A program made the translations under genes and the position numbers. This document shows, piece by piece, positions 1 to 14,200 of a DNA stretch of 64,000 bases (its first letter is position 1; every line of letters begins with the position of its first letter). The notes below the pieces were generated by a model, which did not search any database, had not been told where the DNA came from, and saw only the letters and a list, made by a program, of their open reading frames with translations. This stretch comes from Limanda limanda (Eukaryota; Chordata; Actinopteri; Pleuronectiformes; Pleuronectidae). The DNA lies in NCBI RefSeq assembly GCF_963576545.1, contig NC_083649.1:8231406-8295405 (forward strand). The letters are read 5' to 3'.

Positions 1-1475
1 GGAGGTGTTCAGATTTTAAACTGACAGAGAAAAGCACTGGACTAGTAAACGATCTGTGTTTGAATCAGACAGATTTTAGGCATTAGATTCATTCAAGGCA
101 GTGAAAAATGGGTTAGGTGTTCAGAAACAATGCTAATTTGTGACCTACATTTGCGCTTTTGTTCAAATAGCTTACGCGCTGTGTGTGGATGGAGATAGAA
201 GATGGAGGGTGGGGTGCTCATGCTCCTGCTTCCCAGACTGATTACGGATTGTGGCTTTCACTGAGTGGAGGAAGTGAAAGCTCTCTGGCTGCCCAATGTC
301 AACAACAACGCATCCCGACTTGTAGTGCTACAGAGATGATGTGAGCAGAGTGACCAAGCACTAAGAGGATTTGATCCATCCCGTTCCTCTCTCCGAGCTC
401 CACTTACACTTTGTTTTTATCCGTGTTGGGATAAATGTGACCAGCATCGACAGAATAGTTTCTTCTGAAGGAGAATCACTTGGGTAAAAAGACAATTTCC
501 TTTCACGACATGACAAACAAAAGAATCCAAACAGTCATCTCTGAGTTTAGCACTACTGGACTTCACACTGAATCTTATTGACGGCTTAAATCTTGAACTC
601 TTCTCCACAAATGTGTAATCTGATGAAGATTGAGTGATTGAAAAGTTCCGTCCATATCTAAAAAAACTTAAAAATTTTAATTGTTTAAACAGTGTGCGTC
701 ATCTCTCCATCACCTGAAATACATTTTGGACCCTAACCCTATCCTCTGCCTTTTCGTTCTTATTTGTAGTCTGACTCGTCAAATATGCCACGGGTTTCCA
801 ATTGTCCAGCAGCCAAACTTTAATATTCCAAACTGCTATGTCACTGCTGTCTGTCAGGTTGGTCAACACAGTGAACACATAAGGATCAATGTCACTTTAT
901 AAGCCCTGTGGTTTGTCAGCTAAAAATTCAGTTGTGGTGGCGATGGTGGATGATATCGTGGAACCGGGTCTTGTTCTGCAGAGGCTGACAGTTCCTGACT
1001 GACTTGGATCTAGACTTAAGCAAACAGGGAAGGCTGTGCTCCAGTGTCTTATCCATTTTTCCTTGGAGACACTTCAAACCATTATGCAGCGTGACCATAT
1101 TCAGCACCCCCTGATATAACACTGACACACACAAAAAAACCTCACAACTTTGCAAAGGCTTCTCCTGCATAGGGACGTTCACGTGCAGAGGCAGCTATGC
1201 AACTCTACTCATCGGCCAACAGCCAGACTTTGAAAGTAAACAAGGGGAGATGATCCTTCTTGTGTTCTGACAGAAAAACAAATGTCAGAGGAGCACAGGT
1301 TACACAGAAGAACACGAGGAGGCAGGGATGGGCATCTGAGCGGAGATCCGTGATGAGATGAGGACAAGTTGTCCCTGCTTTTCAGCTGAGGTGCACGGAC
1401 AGCCTGTTCATTAGGGTGCAAAGACAACAACTAAGACATCTGGGTTGCTCACACTGCAGCTAGTATAGGTGGCAC
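1..1475. other. No recognisable gene
   Basis: Open frames here are short, have no familiar protein motif and lack matched splice sites. I see no tRNA, hairpin RNA or long repeat. Confidence 0.5.
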
Positions 1476-1539
1476 ATGAAATACAAAACCCTATCCATGT
1501 GTGTGTGTGTTTACATCGGCCATGAAGCCACGGCGCACC

Positions 1540-1620
1540 AGAGTGGCTTCACCAACCCGGAGGTGCTGGGTTCGATCCCCGTGTCGACGACCCACTGTAA
1601 TGCACACAATCGTGGTCCTA
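1540..1620 (+). repeat. tRNA-like B-box sequence, possible SINE relic
   Basis: GGGTTCGATCCCC contains a full RNA polymerase III B-box (GGTTCGATCC). An A-box-like CACCAGAGTGGC lies about 30 bp before it. No acceptor stem or poly-A/AT tail was found, so this is not called a tRNA gene; a decayed tRNA-derived SINE is the simplest reading. Confidence 0.3.
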
Positions 1621-1899
1621 GACAATCCCAGCAGGAGAGGAGCTGGTGGAGCGATGGGCAGCGTTACGCAATGTCAACAGTGAGGACGGGAGGAATGCAA
1701 CTCACGTCAGTGCACAACAACAACAGCGGCCGATGCATGCGACCTCTGCACGGATCCCTCGATGCTGAGTGTCGGTCTCATGGAGGAGAAGCTGCCTGTC
1801 AACACGGGGCCACAACGTGTGCGAGCCCCAGACACACAACATGTCACCTCCCGTCCACCCAATGCAGACGTGGTGCTGCTGGTAACTGAGAAAACTTCC

Positions 1900-3000
1900 T
1901 AGAATAAAAACCTGACAGCTTCCACTTTACGTACAACAACACAAACGAGGGAGTGGCACCGCTCACTACTATAATAGCATAAATCTGATTAGCAAGCTAA
2001 CCTGGCTAGCTAGCTAACGCTGCTCCAGGTAAAACAGTCTGTTCGCATTGTTTACAAGAAACCGAACCAGCGACCACCTGGCTCGCTAGCCCCCCTGCTA
2101 CATCCCCTGCTCGTGTTTTACACTGACATGCAACACAACACACCTCCGTGATGACCAGGATGTGACAGAAGTGGCACAGACAGACACACAACAAATCTGA
2201 CAATGTGACACACCACACACAAGTTGTGACAGCAGCTGTCAGGTGAGCTGGCGAGTGGAAACCGACCTGGCGAGCTAGCTAGCTTCCCCGGCTAACCTGC
2301 GGAGCTTAACCGCAGAACACACGTTAACACGTCCCAACGGCTGGGTTAGCATGAAGCTACAGTGGGAGAGCTACTCACCTCGGCCGGGAATGAGTCCTCA
2401 CGGGTCGGGGAGGAGAGGGGTGTGGGCGGCTGGTTGCTCCGGTCGACGCCAAAAAAAAAAAAATCACAGACGAGGCGACGCAGTCCAGAGGAATCGAAGC
2501 GGGCTAGCTTACACGTTAGCAGCCGCTAATTTGCTAATCTAACAACACAGTCGCTTTAGCAACAGCTGATTTTGTCATTTATAGTAGCGGGTGGCAATAA
2601 CAATTCAAAACAATGCTAGCTAGCCGGGCTAACGACTGTCAGTTGTCTGCCGCTGTCACAACGGGCTAGCAGACGAGCTAAGCAAGGGATACTGGCCAAC
2701 TAGCTAGCTGCTAATGTTAGGCGTTAGCTAGCAAACTTTCTCCCCTCTCGACAGACAGTCCCCTTAATAAAAATGGCGGCCGGTGGAGAATCGCCTCCCT
2801 GGCACCGTGCGGGAACCCGAGGAGCGGAAGAGCCGACAGACCCGGAGGAGAGAGGAGAGAGGGAGAGAGGGAGAACACGTGTGACAGGTCCGGGGGAGAG
2901 TGTTGTTGATGCTGTGCCGCTGAGCCCCCTCCGCTCGCTGTCTAATCTGTGAGTCTGCTCCTGCTGCTGCTGCACAAGCCAGCACCTGCAAGCATGTGCT
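1900..3000. promoter_or_regulatory. GC-rich promoter-like region with AAAATGGCGGCC motif
   Basis: This stretch is richer in CpG than its surroundings, with many GCTAGC repeats. At 2770-2780 AAAATGGCGGCC is a YY1-type site often found at transcription starts. It also opens a 59-codon plus-strand frame (MAAGGESPPWHRAG...) ending exactly at a GTGAGT splice-donor-like sequence near 2947. On the minus strand GGCCGAG|GTGAGTAG near 2379 is a donor-like site. A first exon in either direction is possible, but no downstream exon was recognised. Confidence 0.35.
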
Positions 3001-3129
3001 GAGGAAGCTGGGAGCCGTGCACACACAATGACTGTAAACACAACATCACAACCGGTCCATTCCTGCAGCAGGGGACAACCATCCTTTCCCCCAGAGTGTG
3101 TGTGTGTGTGTTTGGCCTTCTTGCACACT

Positions 3130-6100
3130 TTTAGTCACTGAGCTCCTAACCTGATTAACAGTTCCAGTCCTGATCTGGCTTCCTCTATAAATAACCAGTC
3201 GTTCACTCATAGTCAGTGTTAAAGACAGTTTTGTGCACCATCAAAGAGCAGCTGTGGATTTTCTCAAGATGTCAGAAAAGAACCAAGACACACACACACA
3301 CACACACACACACACTGGTATTGTGAGAACATCAGAAGACCGTAATTCCTTCTAGTAAAACACACTAGAACAGACCAAACAAGTCTAGATGATTTGTACA
3401 AGAATGTAATATGAATGAAACTTCTGCAACACCACCTCACGGTCCATGATCTTGCTCCAGTTATATAATATCAAGTGCAGTTTGTGCAGATGCCAGATGA
3501 TCAGTTCAATATGGGCTTGATGCCTGGCAGTTTCTACAAGTGCACCGAGGTATACACACATTTCTTCCAGTGTCACTTTACTTTAAATCTTGTTATGTTG
3601 ACATAAACAAAAGTGGGCATTTGTGAAACCTGTGTTGACTCCATATTCACATTTAATGTACACGTTCCAGCCTCCACATGCAAAACAACTTAACATCAAG
3701 TCGGTGCAAGCGTGACACATCAGAGGAAGATTACACAGTAATCTGCATCGAGAGAAATATAGAATGTGTGCAATGTGCACGGCAGCTGAGAGGTTAAAAG
3801 ATGGGCATTCCACAACAGGCTGCTAGAGGGACAACCAATCAGCTCGGAGAACAGGGCACAGAGGGCTTTGATTGGTTGCCTGGCAGCACTGTTGTCATGA
3901 TGATGGGAATCAGGTCCTGTCTGTGTGGTCTGTATCCAAGCGCAGAAGTATACTGAAGCAAATGATATGGATGGATGGGCTGCAGAACTTTCTGTCCCCG
4001 ACTCTCTCCATCTCTCCATCTCACACACACATACACACGTATATATGGTATAAATACACAAATCCCTCCTGACTTTAATCAGAGACACTGGGGGTTATTC
4101 AGACTGGAACGTGTGTTATGTTGTGAGTCTTGCTCTCGTTATCATTGTGAGTTTTTGACAATATATCAGACCTAAGAACAGAATATCAGGACTGAACCAG
4201 AGCAGTTGTGTTTCGAGGCTTGTCTAGATTATATCAGTCATTAAACTTTATTTTTATACAGACGTCTCCACAGTCTCTTCAGTATAGTTTGATCTATAGC
4301 GTCCTCACGTTTGTCTCCTTCATGAATTTATCAACACATTCCCAACTCCCCAAAGTCATTGCTGCCTCCTTGGTTCAGCCACTTTCACCTGTGTAATCTT
4401 CGACTGCCACATGAGGGCATACGTGTAAAGGTTTTGGTTTGAAAGTGTTGTATAGAAGATAAAGATGTATGTATAAAGAAAGATATAGATATGTCCATAA
4501 TATAGAGTTGTGCTGATACTTAGATAACATTAAGGATGCATTTTATGTTCGGATTATAGTGATAATTTGGATTCTGTCAATTTAGTTTAGTCTTCCTTTC
4601 AATGCTATAAAGTGAGTTGTGTATCTTTCATTACAACTAAACTACAGGCTTTCTACACAACAGACATCCTGATATACCACAGATAGAAACCAGAGATTTG
4701 TAAATGTATGACAGTTGAAGTAATAATAATAATAATAATGATAGAGGCATTGTTCATGTTTTTGGTAACACCTGTGCCTTTCCTGTTATTGTCAACTGGC
4801 CATTTGCACATAAATAAGGAGAAAAACCATTGCATTTTAAAGTTATTTTTAATGATGAATGATGAAAAACACCCACTTGTCATGTCAATTACTGAATACA
4901 TTTGCTCTGACACTAAAACACAGAAGCAGTGCAACTTAACAGAGGCTACAGAAAGAACAGAGGCGCTGAAAAGAATGAATTAACCTGGTAACACAAATAC
5001 AGAAACATCTGCGGGTGGAAGTTGTACGCGCCATGCTGAAAAGGTACAACACAAACAGAAAATGGAATAGCCACATCAGCATACAGTAGAGCATTAACAT
5101 ATGGTGAACATGTGGACTGGAGAGTGAACTTTGAATTCTGGATGAGGTCACAAAACAGAAGTTTAGATTATATCTATTTTGAGCATCCAGCCACTGTCTG
5201 AGAAGTACATAGAAATCAACTCAGATTCTGTCTAAAACAAAGAACAAGCTAAATCTCCAACACAAACTCTACCCATCAGTGAAATGCTAAATTTAACAGT
5301 CTGGGATTTGAGGTTTTCTAACACATGTATTTTATCCAAACTAAAGTAAAGCGGATATCTGAACGACAATGCTACGCTCTGAACAGGAAAATGCGTTTTG
5401 GCTAATAAAAGCATTTAGTCAAAAGGTAAACTATTGAGCTCGTATGAACGTAAAAGCACAAGACACTGATACCAAACAATGGAGGTCAGAACAACTCCTT
5501 AAAAATGAAGCCAAATCATCTCCATCGCCCCCTGGTGGCTGGCACCATGATATGTTAAACAAAATGCACTCAGAGATGGTTTTTTGTCATTTTAGAGAGT
5601 TCTTCTCACACTGTTGTGTGTCCAAGTGGTCATTCAGTAAAATTGGTTTAAATTAGCTGAGATCAACTTGCAGTCGGTCGAGTGCATGTATCTGCAGGAC
5701 CTCCCCCCCTGCTCTTCAACACAATCACAACTGCACATACTCTGGCTTCACATTTTGCTTAAACGACTAAATTCCATTCAGTTCCAAATGTTTCAAACCT
5801 GAAAACTCAACCCAAACCAGCCTTGATGTATTAAAGCAGTTTACACTGCTCATAAACACAAATGATGGACTATGTACAAATGGATTTGCACCCAGAAGTA
5901 TGGTTCATACTGGACATCTTTGCAGATGCATATTATCAGTGTGTTATATGGTGTTAAAGGGGAAAAATTGCCTTCATGAAAGAAACAAAACCTTTTACAA
6001 ATTAACTCAAAAAAAGTCAAAAACAGAACAAAATATGAATGAACCAAACCTTTTTGTTGTTGTTGACTTTTTAAAACCATTTGCTGGCAATATCAAAACT

Positions 6101-6850
6101 GAATGTTGGCTTCAAACTGAATGAATAATCAAAGTTACGAAACAGGCACAGTGCACTTCCTGGTTCAGCAGGAAGTACTGTACCTGCTTGAGATTCCTTG
6201 CTGGGGCTGAGGTTGAGCGAAGGCTCTTGATTAATCCTCACTACAGTAAACCTGTCAACTGTACTGACACAGACGCTCCAGCTGTGCTTCTCTCTGCCTT
6301 CCTTTCCCTCAGCTGTGCTGTAGGGGCCATAGCAGTCTGTAAGACTGGGCCCTCAGAGAAGTGGGGAAGAACCAGGTGTGGCCTTCAGTACTGATGTATT
6401 TCATCAATTAAATGGCCATTAACACTCCCTCTCTCTGGCTCATCCTATCATCAGGCCCACATTTAATACCGCTTGCAGAGTACACACTCACTAACTAGGT
6501 GCAGAGGGTCGAGGCTGGACCCGACAACTTACCAATCACATCACTCCATTTTAACTCCCCCCACTCTGTAGTCCAGCCTTTCTGAGACTCATCAAGTCTC
6601 CTGTCTCCCTCTGAGGAAGCTCACTGATCTTAACACATAACACACACACACTTCATCAACAGAGGGAAAAGCTCACAGAAACCACTCTCACTACATTTAC
6701 TTGTGTTTCATAAGTAGTGGTTGTTTGCTCTCTTCTTCATCTCCTCTCCCCTGTTATTTCATCCTCTTCTTGATCTGTTTAAGTGTGTCTCCTCCTCTGG
6801 CTGAGTGGCAAGCAGGCTTCAGCAGTTGGCTTTCTTTGACTCCAACTGAG
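3130..6850. other. Intergenic sequence downstream of SMG6
   Basis: No coding exon recognised. It contains a CA repeat (about 3290-3314), a short AAT repeat (about 4720-4740) and AT-rich unique sequence. The SMG6 3' untranslated region should occupy the right end, just below 6857. Confidence 0.5.
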
Positions 6851-6856
6851 CTCGGT

Positions 6857-8211
6857 TCAGCCCACTTTGGCCCAGCTGAGGAAAGCAGAGATGTCTCGCA
6901 CAGGGACGTTGCGGGTCAACGCTTTGACGCGCAGGTTGCGGTCATCTGTGAGGAGTACGACCTCTCGGTGGAGCCTCACTGTCCCATCTGTGGGGGGGAG
7001 GGAAGAGTAGAGAAAGAGAGATGCATTCAGAAGACTGTACTTAATACATTATAGTATCTGCATGTGACGGACAGAACTACATACTTCTTTGTTCGGGCAT
7101 GAAATCTTTTGCCTTGTCTTTGCAGTAGTGGAGACAGCAGGACAGAATCACATCATCGTTGTTACCCTGAAGAGGAACAGAAAAGAAACAGTCTTATTTC
7201 ATTGCACTATATGAATCCAATTGAAAAAAAATGTATAAAATAAAAGAACTTATTTCGGGCTCACCTGTTGTCCAGAGGTGTCTTCACTCCGGAAAGCAAT
7301 AGACTCCAGCTGGCTTCCCCTGCTTGTTAGTGCCCGGAGGCACGGTTCCCTGGCCTCGAATCCTTTCTCTAAGAAAGCCACCGCCACCCGGGCCTTCTCC
7401 TGCACAGACCGCACATGGGCTGCACTGACATTATAGTTGCCACGACTGCCCGAGTTGCGACCCCCTGACCCAACTCCACCACCATAGTTGTCCTGGCCTT
7501 TAGCCAAGCCGTCTAACTCAGTAATCACTAAAAGAGAGAACACACATCGTCACACCATAAGTAAACATAAACACTACACTAAATCATTATTACTCCTTTC
7601 TTTGTCTTCTCAGTCTTACCAATGAGAGGCAAAACTATGATGTAGGTTCTACACTTAAGAAGTTTCTGCAGGCCTTCCAAATGATCAATGAATCCATTGG
7701 TGTCTGGAACCAAAAACAGAGGCCTCACTTCCAGCTCCAGCTGCCCACCAGTCTGCAGAACCGCCTGGGACAGACACAAACACACACACACACACACACG
7801 TATGACGAGAAATGTTTTTTGCAGTTCACACTGTAGAATCTGAGTATATAAACATTAGCCCATAAGAATTATCCTCATTATTGCAGCTTCCATTTAAAAC
7901 AATTGAATGTAATAATCGAGTGATATCATGAAATGCATTCTGAGGTTAACACTTTTCAGCAACTGAACAGGCCATTTCCTCATTGTTGGACACTACAACA
8001 AATAGGTTTTTAATTTAATTTAAATAATTATAGGTGGGTATGTATGGTTTACCTGTATTTTGTCCTTGCGCTTCTGTTGCTGTGCCAGTTTGTTGGTGAG
8101 GACATGGCGTCGTGCCTTCAGCTGTCTGATGTCATTCTCACTATCATCCACCTCCTCCTCTCCTTCTGACGTGGAGAGAGACGACTCTGCCTCGACTATG
8201 ACATCATCATC
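6857..8211 (-). CDS. smg6: SMG6 exons 15-19: acidic linker and PIN endonuclease domain
   Basis: Exon 15 (8053-8211) encodes an acidic stretch, then a basic [13 protein letters not shown] helix leading into the nuclease. Exons 16-19 encode the PIN domain. The three catalytic aspartates are visible: one in [11 protein letters not shown] (about D1471), one in [11 protein letters not shown] (about 1590-1591) and one in [13 protein letters not shown] (about 1628-1629). The protein ends [13 protein letters not shown], then TGA at 6859-6857. With all three aspartates intact the enzyme is predicted to be active, so this is not a pseudogene. A polyadenylation site was not pinned down; an ATTAAA variant occurs on the minus strand near 6471. 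Confidence 0.95.
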
Positions 8212-11200
8212 CTACCAAACAGACACGATTAGACATTCAGCAATTTTACTTCAACTGCTCTTAACCGCCTCTGCTGAACGGCATGGAAAATGTGATTTCA
8301 GCATTTACTTTATTATGAATAGGTCACATTTTGAATAGGAAGGAGCACAATCATAGATAACAACAGAGCAGAAGAGAACATTATTAGAGGGAAAGTAGGA
8401 GGAAAATAGTCACCTCTTTCTCTTTGAGAGCATCCTGCCTGCCTCCTGTATTCGCTGAGTGGTCGGGTGGAGGAGAAGTTGCCACAGAGATGTACTTGCC
8501 TCCCTTGAAGGCCAACAGAGGCTCTTCCTGTCCACACAACGCCTCCAGAAAGTACTTGAGCACCGTCACTCTCTTACAATCTTCTGCTATTGTCTGAGGA
8601 AAGAGGACGAGGATATTTGTACATGAGAACAGCACAATGAGTAGGGGTTCATGTTAAAAGCAACAGACTAATCAGTATAATCACCGGAGTTCACAGGAGT
8701 AGAAGTATGTATATGGTTATAGACATAGAAATACACCTTTGCCTTTCACTCACCATGTCAGTGTGGCTGTCTGTGTAACACGCCTCCTGTGGTGCAGCCA
8801 GTATTGGTACAAAACCAGCAAGCAACTTGTCCTCCTTCAACTGTAGCACAGTCAACTCTTCATCTCCCTCGCCTTCATCAGTGTCCGCTTTGAAAAGTGG
8901 CACTTCCTCATGGTCCACACGTGCCAGCACATTACACAGGTCAGCCAGGCATTGCCAAACATTAGGGCTACCACTGGATCGAGAGGAAAAGGAAAACAGT
9001 GTTGGTGGGAAATGTGTTTGTTAAAGAACCACCATCTGAAGAGAGTTATGCAAAAGAAGCATGACTCATAGTGATAAACCTGAAGATAAGTTCCCCTGAA
9101 TCAGCAGCTTCCCTCGGCTGTAGGTCTTTACAAGAAGTTATAATGAGCTGTCAACTCTGCAGCTTAATGTTTGAGGTTCACTCTCACCACTCATTGTTTG
9201 TGTTATTGAAGGTTTTAAATACTCACTCTATACTGCATGGCGGTGGGTTCCACTGGTCTGGCTGTCCCAACATCCAGTCAGACCAGACCTTGATGCTTGG
9301 CAGTAGTTCTGTTAGATCACGTGGAAAAGCAGAGACCCTGAACATACCCTCAAGCTCCTGCCCTTCACCCTCCTCCTCTCCATTTGCCATGGGAACTGGT
9401 TCTGAATAAGAGAGAGAGGAAAACAATAAACACGAATCCTCCAAAACATGTTAACAATCACAAAAAAATTAATCAAACTCCCATCAGGTGTAAAACACAT
9501 AGATGACGCATCCCCACTTCCTCCCACTGAATTTAAGTAAAGCTAAAATATCCTGAAAACAGGGTCTGCAATTTTGGTGTTGAGCTCCAATCAATACACA
9601 TGCTCGACCAATAGAGGGCCACTCTCTAGAGGACCACTCTCACCTGTCAATCATGACGCATCTCCCCGTTTAGTATAAAATAACTAATTCAAACCAAACT
9701 CATCAGAAAAAATAATAAATAACAACCAACACCAGTGTAATAAGAACTATCAAAAACATTTGGCATGTTGAGTTGGATGTGTGGTTTATGACCTTTCCTG
9801 CAGCCAGCCACCAGGGGGTGAGGGAGATGTTTGGATTCACTTTCAGGGAGCTTGTCACGTCGTCCATCTTTTTATACAAAATTGTAAAACTACTTGAAAA
9901 TACACTGTTTAGTAGTAGGCTCCACAAATAATGTCCACTGTGGTGCTGTGGGACAGTCTTGCAAGTTTTGACTTTAAACTTTAGTTTAACTATCTGATAC
10001 AAATAATAACATACTGATACTTATAATGATCTTGATTTCAAATTAGGGAAAAAACTTACTGCTGATCAAATACTTCTGGGGTGCTTTCATGTCTGTACCT
10101 GCAGGAGTATCTTTGAGCAGCTCCGTGCAGCGTTGAACCAGAAGTGCAAACATGCCGAGGCCCAGCGCAGTGCTTTGCTCTTGCAAAACTGACCTCACAT
10201 CTCCTCCTTCATCTGATAAACACAGACAATAATTCAAATAAGTTCTTCTTCAGCACTCTTTGCCTCAATATAGACAATGACTTGTATAAAGACGCAGCAC
10301 AAGTGTTGTTTTTTTGTTTGCAGAAGAACAGGCTCTACTGTATTATAAAGAACATGTATGTGAAATCCTTTAAATATCTATGTAAACATGCCAAAAAGTA
10401 AATGTGTGTTTCGGAGCCACATTTTGCAATAAATAAAACCTACAGAGAAATAATAAAGGTTGTTCACTAGCTATATTTTGCCTCAATTTAGCATTTAAAC
10501 AAAATGCACCAACACTTTGAAGCAATGTTTGTTGATACGTGCATGCGTGGGGATCAGTACCTCTGCTGTGGGCATTGTGTATACTGAACATGTTGATGGT
10601 GATGATCTGAAGCATGTGTGTGCTGCCCAGTAGGGAAGGTCCATGCCGGAGTAACTTCTTGAACTCCTGCAGAACCTGGCTCGCTACCCCCGGGAATGAC
10701 TCCATGCTGCATACGCAAGACACACATATTCATAAAAATACAAAAGAACAGGCAAAGGTACACTCACAAATGTTCTTTTTTTTAAATACAAAATCTTTTA
10801 AACTTGTCCATGAATCTGAGAGCTTGAATACATAAGATCTAACTTACCCCACTTTAGTGAAGAGCTTGCCATGTGCATGCAAGAACCTCAGAATGAACCT
10901 CTTGTTTAGCTGGAGAGAAAAGAGAGAAGGTCGAAGGAAGTATTACTAAGATGGGATGATTGAAGTATGTGCTAAGCAGTAAAAAACTGCACTACGCCAC
11001 TTGTATGTGATGGAGTTGGGTTTCCGCCCTTGGACGCAGAAAACTTGTACTTGTGGTCAAGAACAGTGTCAGCATCAACTTGAGTGGAAAGTAACAACAC
11101 TCCAAAACGTTTTGTTCTTTCCGCAATTGTCACTAATAGCAGTGAGTGTCTAAGTGTGTGTGTGGCACGATGCTGCAGCCTGAGAGAGAGCTGGCTCTGG

Positions 11201-14200
11201 CCGGGCCACTTACACATTCTAGGACAGAGAGATCTTTTGGATTGGGAATGACGAAAATGTATCACAGATTAAATGTCTTAATCACAAACAGAGTTGCTGA
11301 GATGAAATGTTACACGATATCATTTATGTAGCAATACTAAATGAGAAATATGTTCGTATATAACATTGTAGCATATCGATACAATGCTCTTTAATAATTT
11401 AGCCACCGGCCACATTGAATACTCTGTTTGAGCACTCATCCCTAAAGACAGATTGTGATCTTTCACGAGAAGAACTCACTTGACAGAAATAAAGTATTTA
11501 CTGTGAAATGTTCAATAATTTATCACTTTGACTCACTGCAGCTAAAACCACAGAAAACCCTCTCACAAAAACAAGTGATTTGCATCAAGTTTTTAAATGA
11601 GATAGATGATACGGTTGGATGCCTTTTCAGCCCATTGGAGGGGTAATGGTCCTTACACATTTAAATAAACATCTTCTAAAAGACCTCGGACCAGCTGGTG
11701 AAGGTACACAGTGACTTCAGAAACTCTTCTGACCACTTCACTTTTAGCATGCTTTAAAAATGTTTGCCGTTTTCTCCAAAGAGCACAAATTTAGTATCAT
11801 AAGACCAGATAATAGTTTTCCTAAAGCTATCAGTGCTTTAAATGCGGTCAAATGTCTTTTACTCAAAGGGGCTTGTGTATAGCCACTCTATCATAAAGCC
11901 TGTTTGATGGAGTGCTGCTGGGAGGGTCATCCTTCTGGCAGATTCTAACATTTCTGCAGAGGACTTCTGAAGCTCTGTTAAGCGTGACTGTCGGGATCTT
12001 GGTCCCCTCCTGGAACAAGGCCTGTCTTGTCTGATTTGTAGTTATGGATTATGAAGTGTCAGAAGTGATAAATCTTCAAAGCAATAACTTTTACAAAAGT
12101 GAATGTGTTTGACTACTTTCTTAAGACTATCTCACAGTCGAGCATTATTTCTGCCTCAATGTCACAAAGTAGACCCAGACTGTTATTAATTATTAACAAA
12201 AATAATTGGTGAATCACTGCAAGCAATGAGAGAAAAAAAAATGAGGAAAAAATAACAAAAGGACAGAAGAAAAGGTACAAGGGTTAAAAACAGTAATCAT
12301 AACAAATGATTACTGAACACAAATTAAGTCCAAGGATATACTGTGAAAGAGAAAAGGAAACAAATGAGTCAGAAGAAATGAATGTAGAAAACCTGTAAGA
12401 CCAAATGCCCACACAGGCAGTGTCTTTCATGAAACGGTGAATGACGCATGAGACTTGTTGTGCACTCGTGTATAAGTGAGAACAAAACGAAGAACAGGAT
12501 CTTACGTCACTTGCGCTGAGACTCCCCAGCTCTCCATCCAGTTCAGAGTCTCTGCTGGACTCACTACCTCCTCTATGTGAGGAAGGCTTTGCTGCTTGCG
12601 CGCTGGGGCGAATCCAAATCTCCACACGTGCTCCATCTTCCCCTCTTCCTCTTCCTCTCACCGGTGGACCCCGAGATCCCCCTTCATGCTCCTTCTTCCT
12701 CCTTCCCTCAAGCTGCTCTGTCTGCAAGAACGAAAAACGATAAACAAGAAGCAATTGTGCTGCAGAGTCTCACCATAGTTACCAGATGATAGTAAATTGA
12801 ATCAGCGGTGCTAATACGGTAATTTATTTAGCAAGTAAGTGTGTTAACTCATTAATGTGTCTAGCTCATTATATTTTTCTGAACGCCCTCTACATCATTG
12901 CAACCAAATCATGATGGTTAATTTCCAAGGCTCTAACTAGAATTTCTATTAGTAAATCCATGTCACGGCTGTGCACTGATGACAAAAGTTTTCTTCCAAA
13001 TAAAAAGTCAATTATCTGGCACAAGTTAATGACCAAAGTGTGTGTCTGACCTTTCGCTTAGCTTCTTCAAACAGATTCATCAGGCTCTCCTTTGCAGTGA
13101 GGATCGGGTTGGAAGCTGCCAGGCTGCGCATGTAATAATACACAGCGTCCAACTTCCTCTTCTGTAAGTGAGAGAGGTACAATGAGACTAAGAAGAAGAA
13201 GGTATCCTGCAATAAGCCGCACACTAATGGTGGGTACCAATACAGCATTACAAAAAATATACATGTAGTTTTAAATTATTCCAGGAACAGGCCAAGAGAA
13301 ATGCAATCAGTCATAAAAAAGTCAAAACCAAGTTTTGACCTTTCCGTTCTTTCTTACTACATATTACTTACTGTATATACTGCCAGCAGGGCCAGCTGGT
13401 TATATGGTCGTCCATTTTTGGGGGCAATCTGCGTGGCTTTCAGATACCAGCTAAGAAGAAATATAAACAAGTAGAAATGAGATACATTGATAGAAATGTT
13501 CTGCTTCTTCCTTGAATTTAAAGATTCTCATCGACTATTTAATACCCAGCTGGGAAGAAACTTTCTCTGAAAGAGATTAAGACTTGTGTATGATCTGGAC
13601 TAAATGAAAACCAGTAAGTAACCAGTATCTTAAAAAAAAGAAGAGGAATTTTGAAACTGCAGCCTCTTGACTTCAAAATTTACAGCGTACCTGCGAGCCT
13701 TGCCGTAGTTGGCCGAGTCGCTGGCTTGTTCCCGGTAACGTGCGATATCTCCCTGACAAATCATGCAGCGCTGAGCACTTATAAGTGCATATTTTACCTG
13801 AAAAGGACAGAAATAGCAGAAAACCGTTATCAATTAACTACAAAAATCAGCTACAACATAATTACAGCTAGAATTAACTTCTTATGAAATGCCAAGAAAC
13901 TAAGTTGCTGTCAGCAACTGTTGCTAGTAACATTCACATCATCTGATAACTAAAACATGAATAATATCATTAATATGTGACTGCTAATACAATACTCTAT
14001 CAAAATGTACATATCTGAACACACTATGTATTCACAAACTATTGCTGTACCATTTTGCGTAATGGCCGAGCCCTTATAGCCATGCCGTCCATGTAATCCT
14101 CCAACTTAAACTGGTATACTGTCTGCAGCTTCAGAAGCAGAGCATCGAAGAAGAGTGATCCCTGTAAAACACAGACAATGATTATAGGTAATTTACAGAA

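Noticed and set aside
1569..1582. tRNA gene suggested by a perfect B-box
   Set aside because: No acceptor stem pairing, anticodon arm or terminator T-run; more like a SINE relic.
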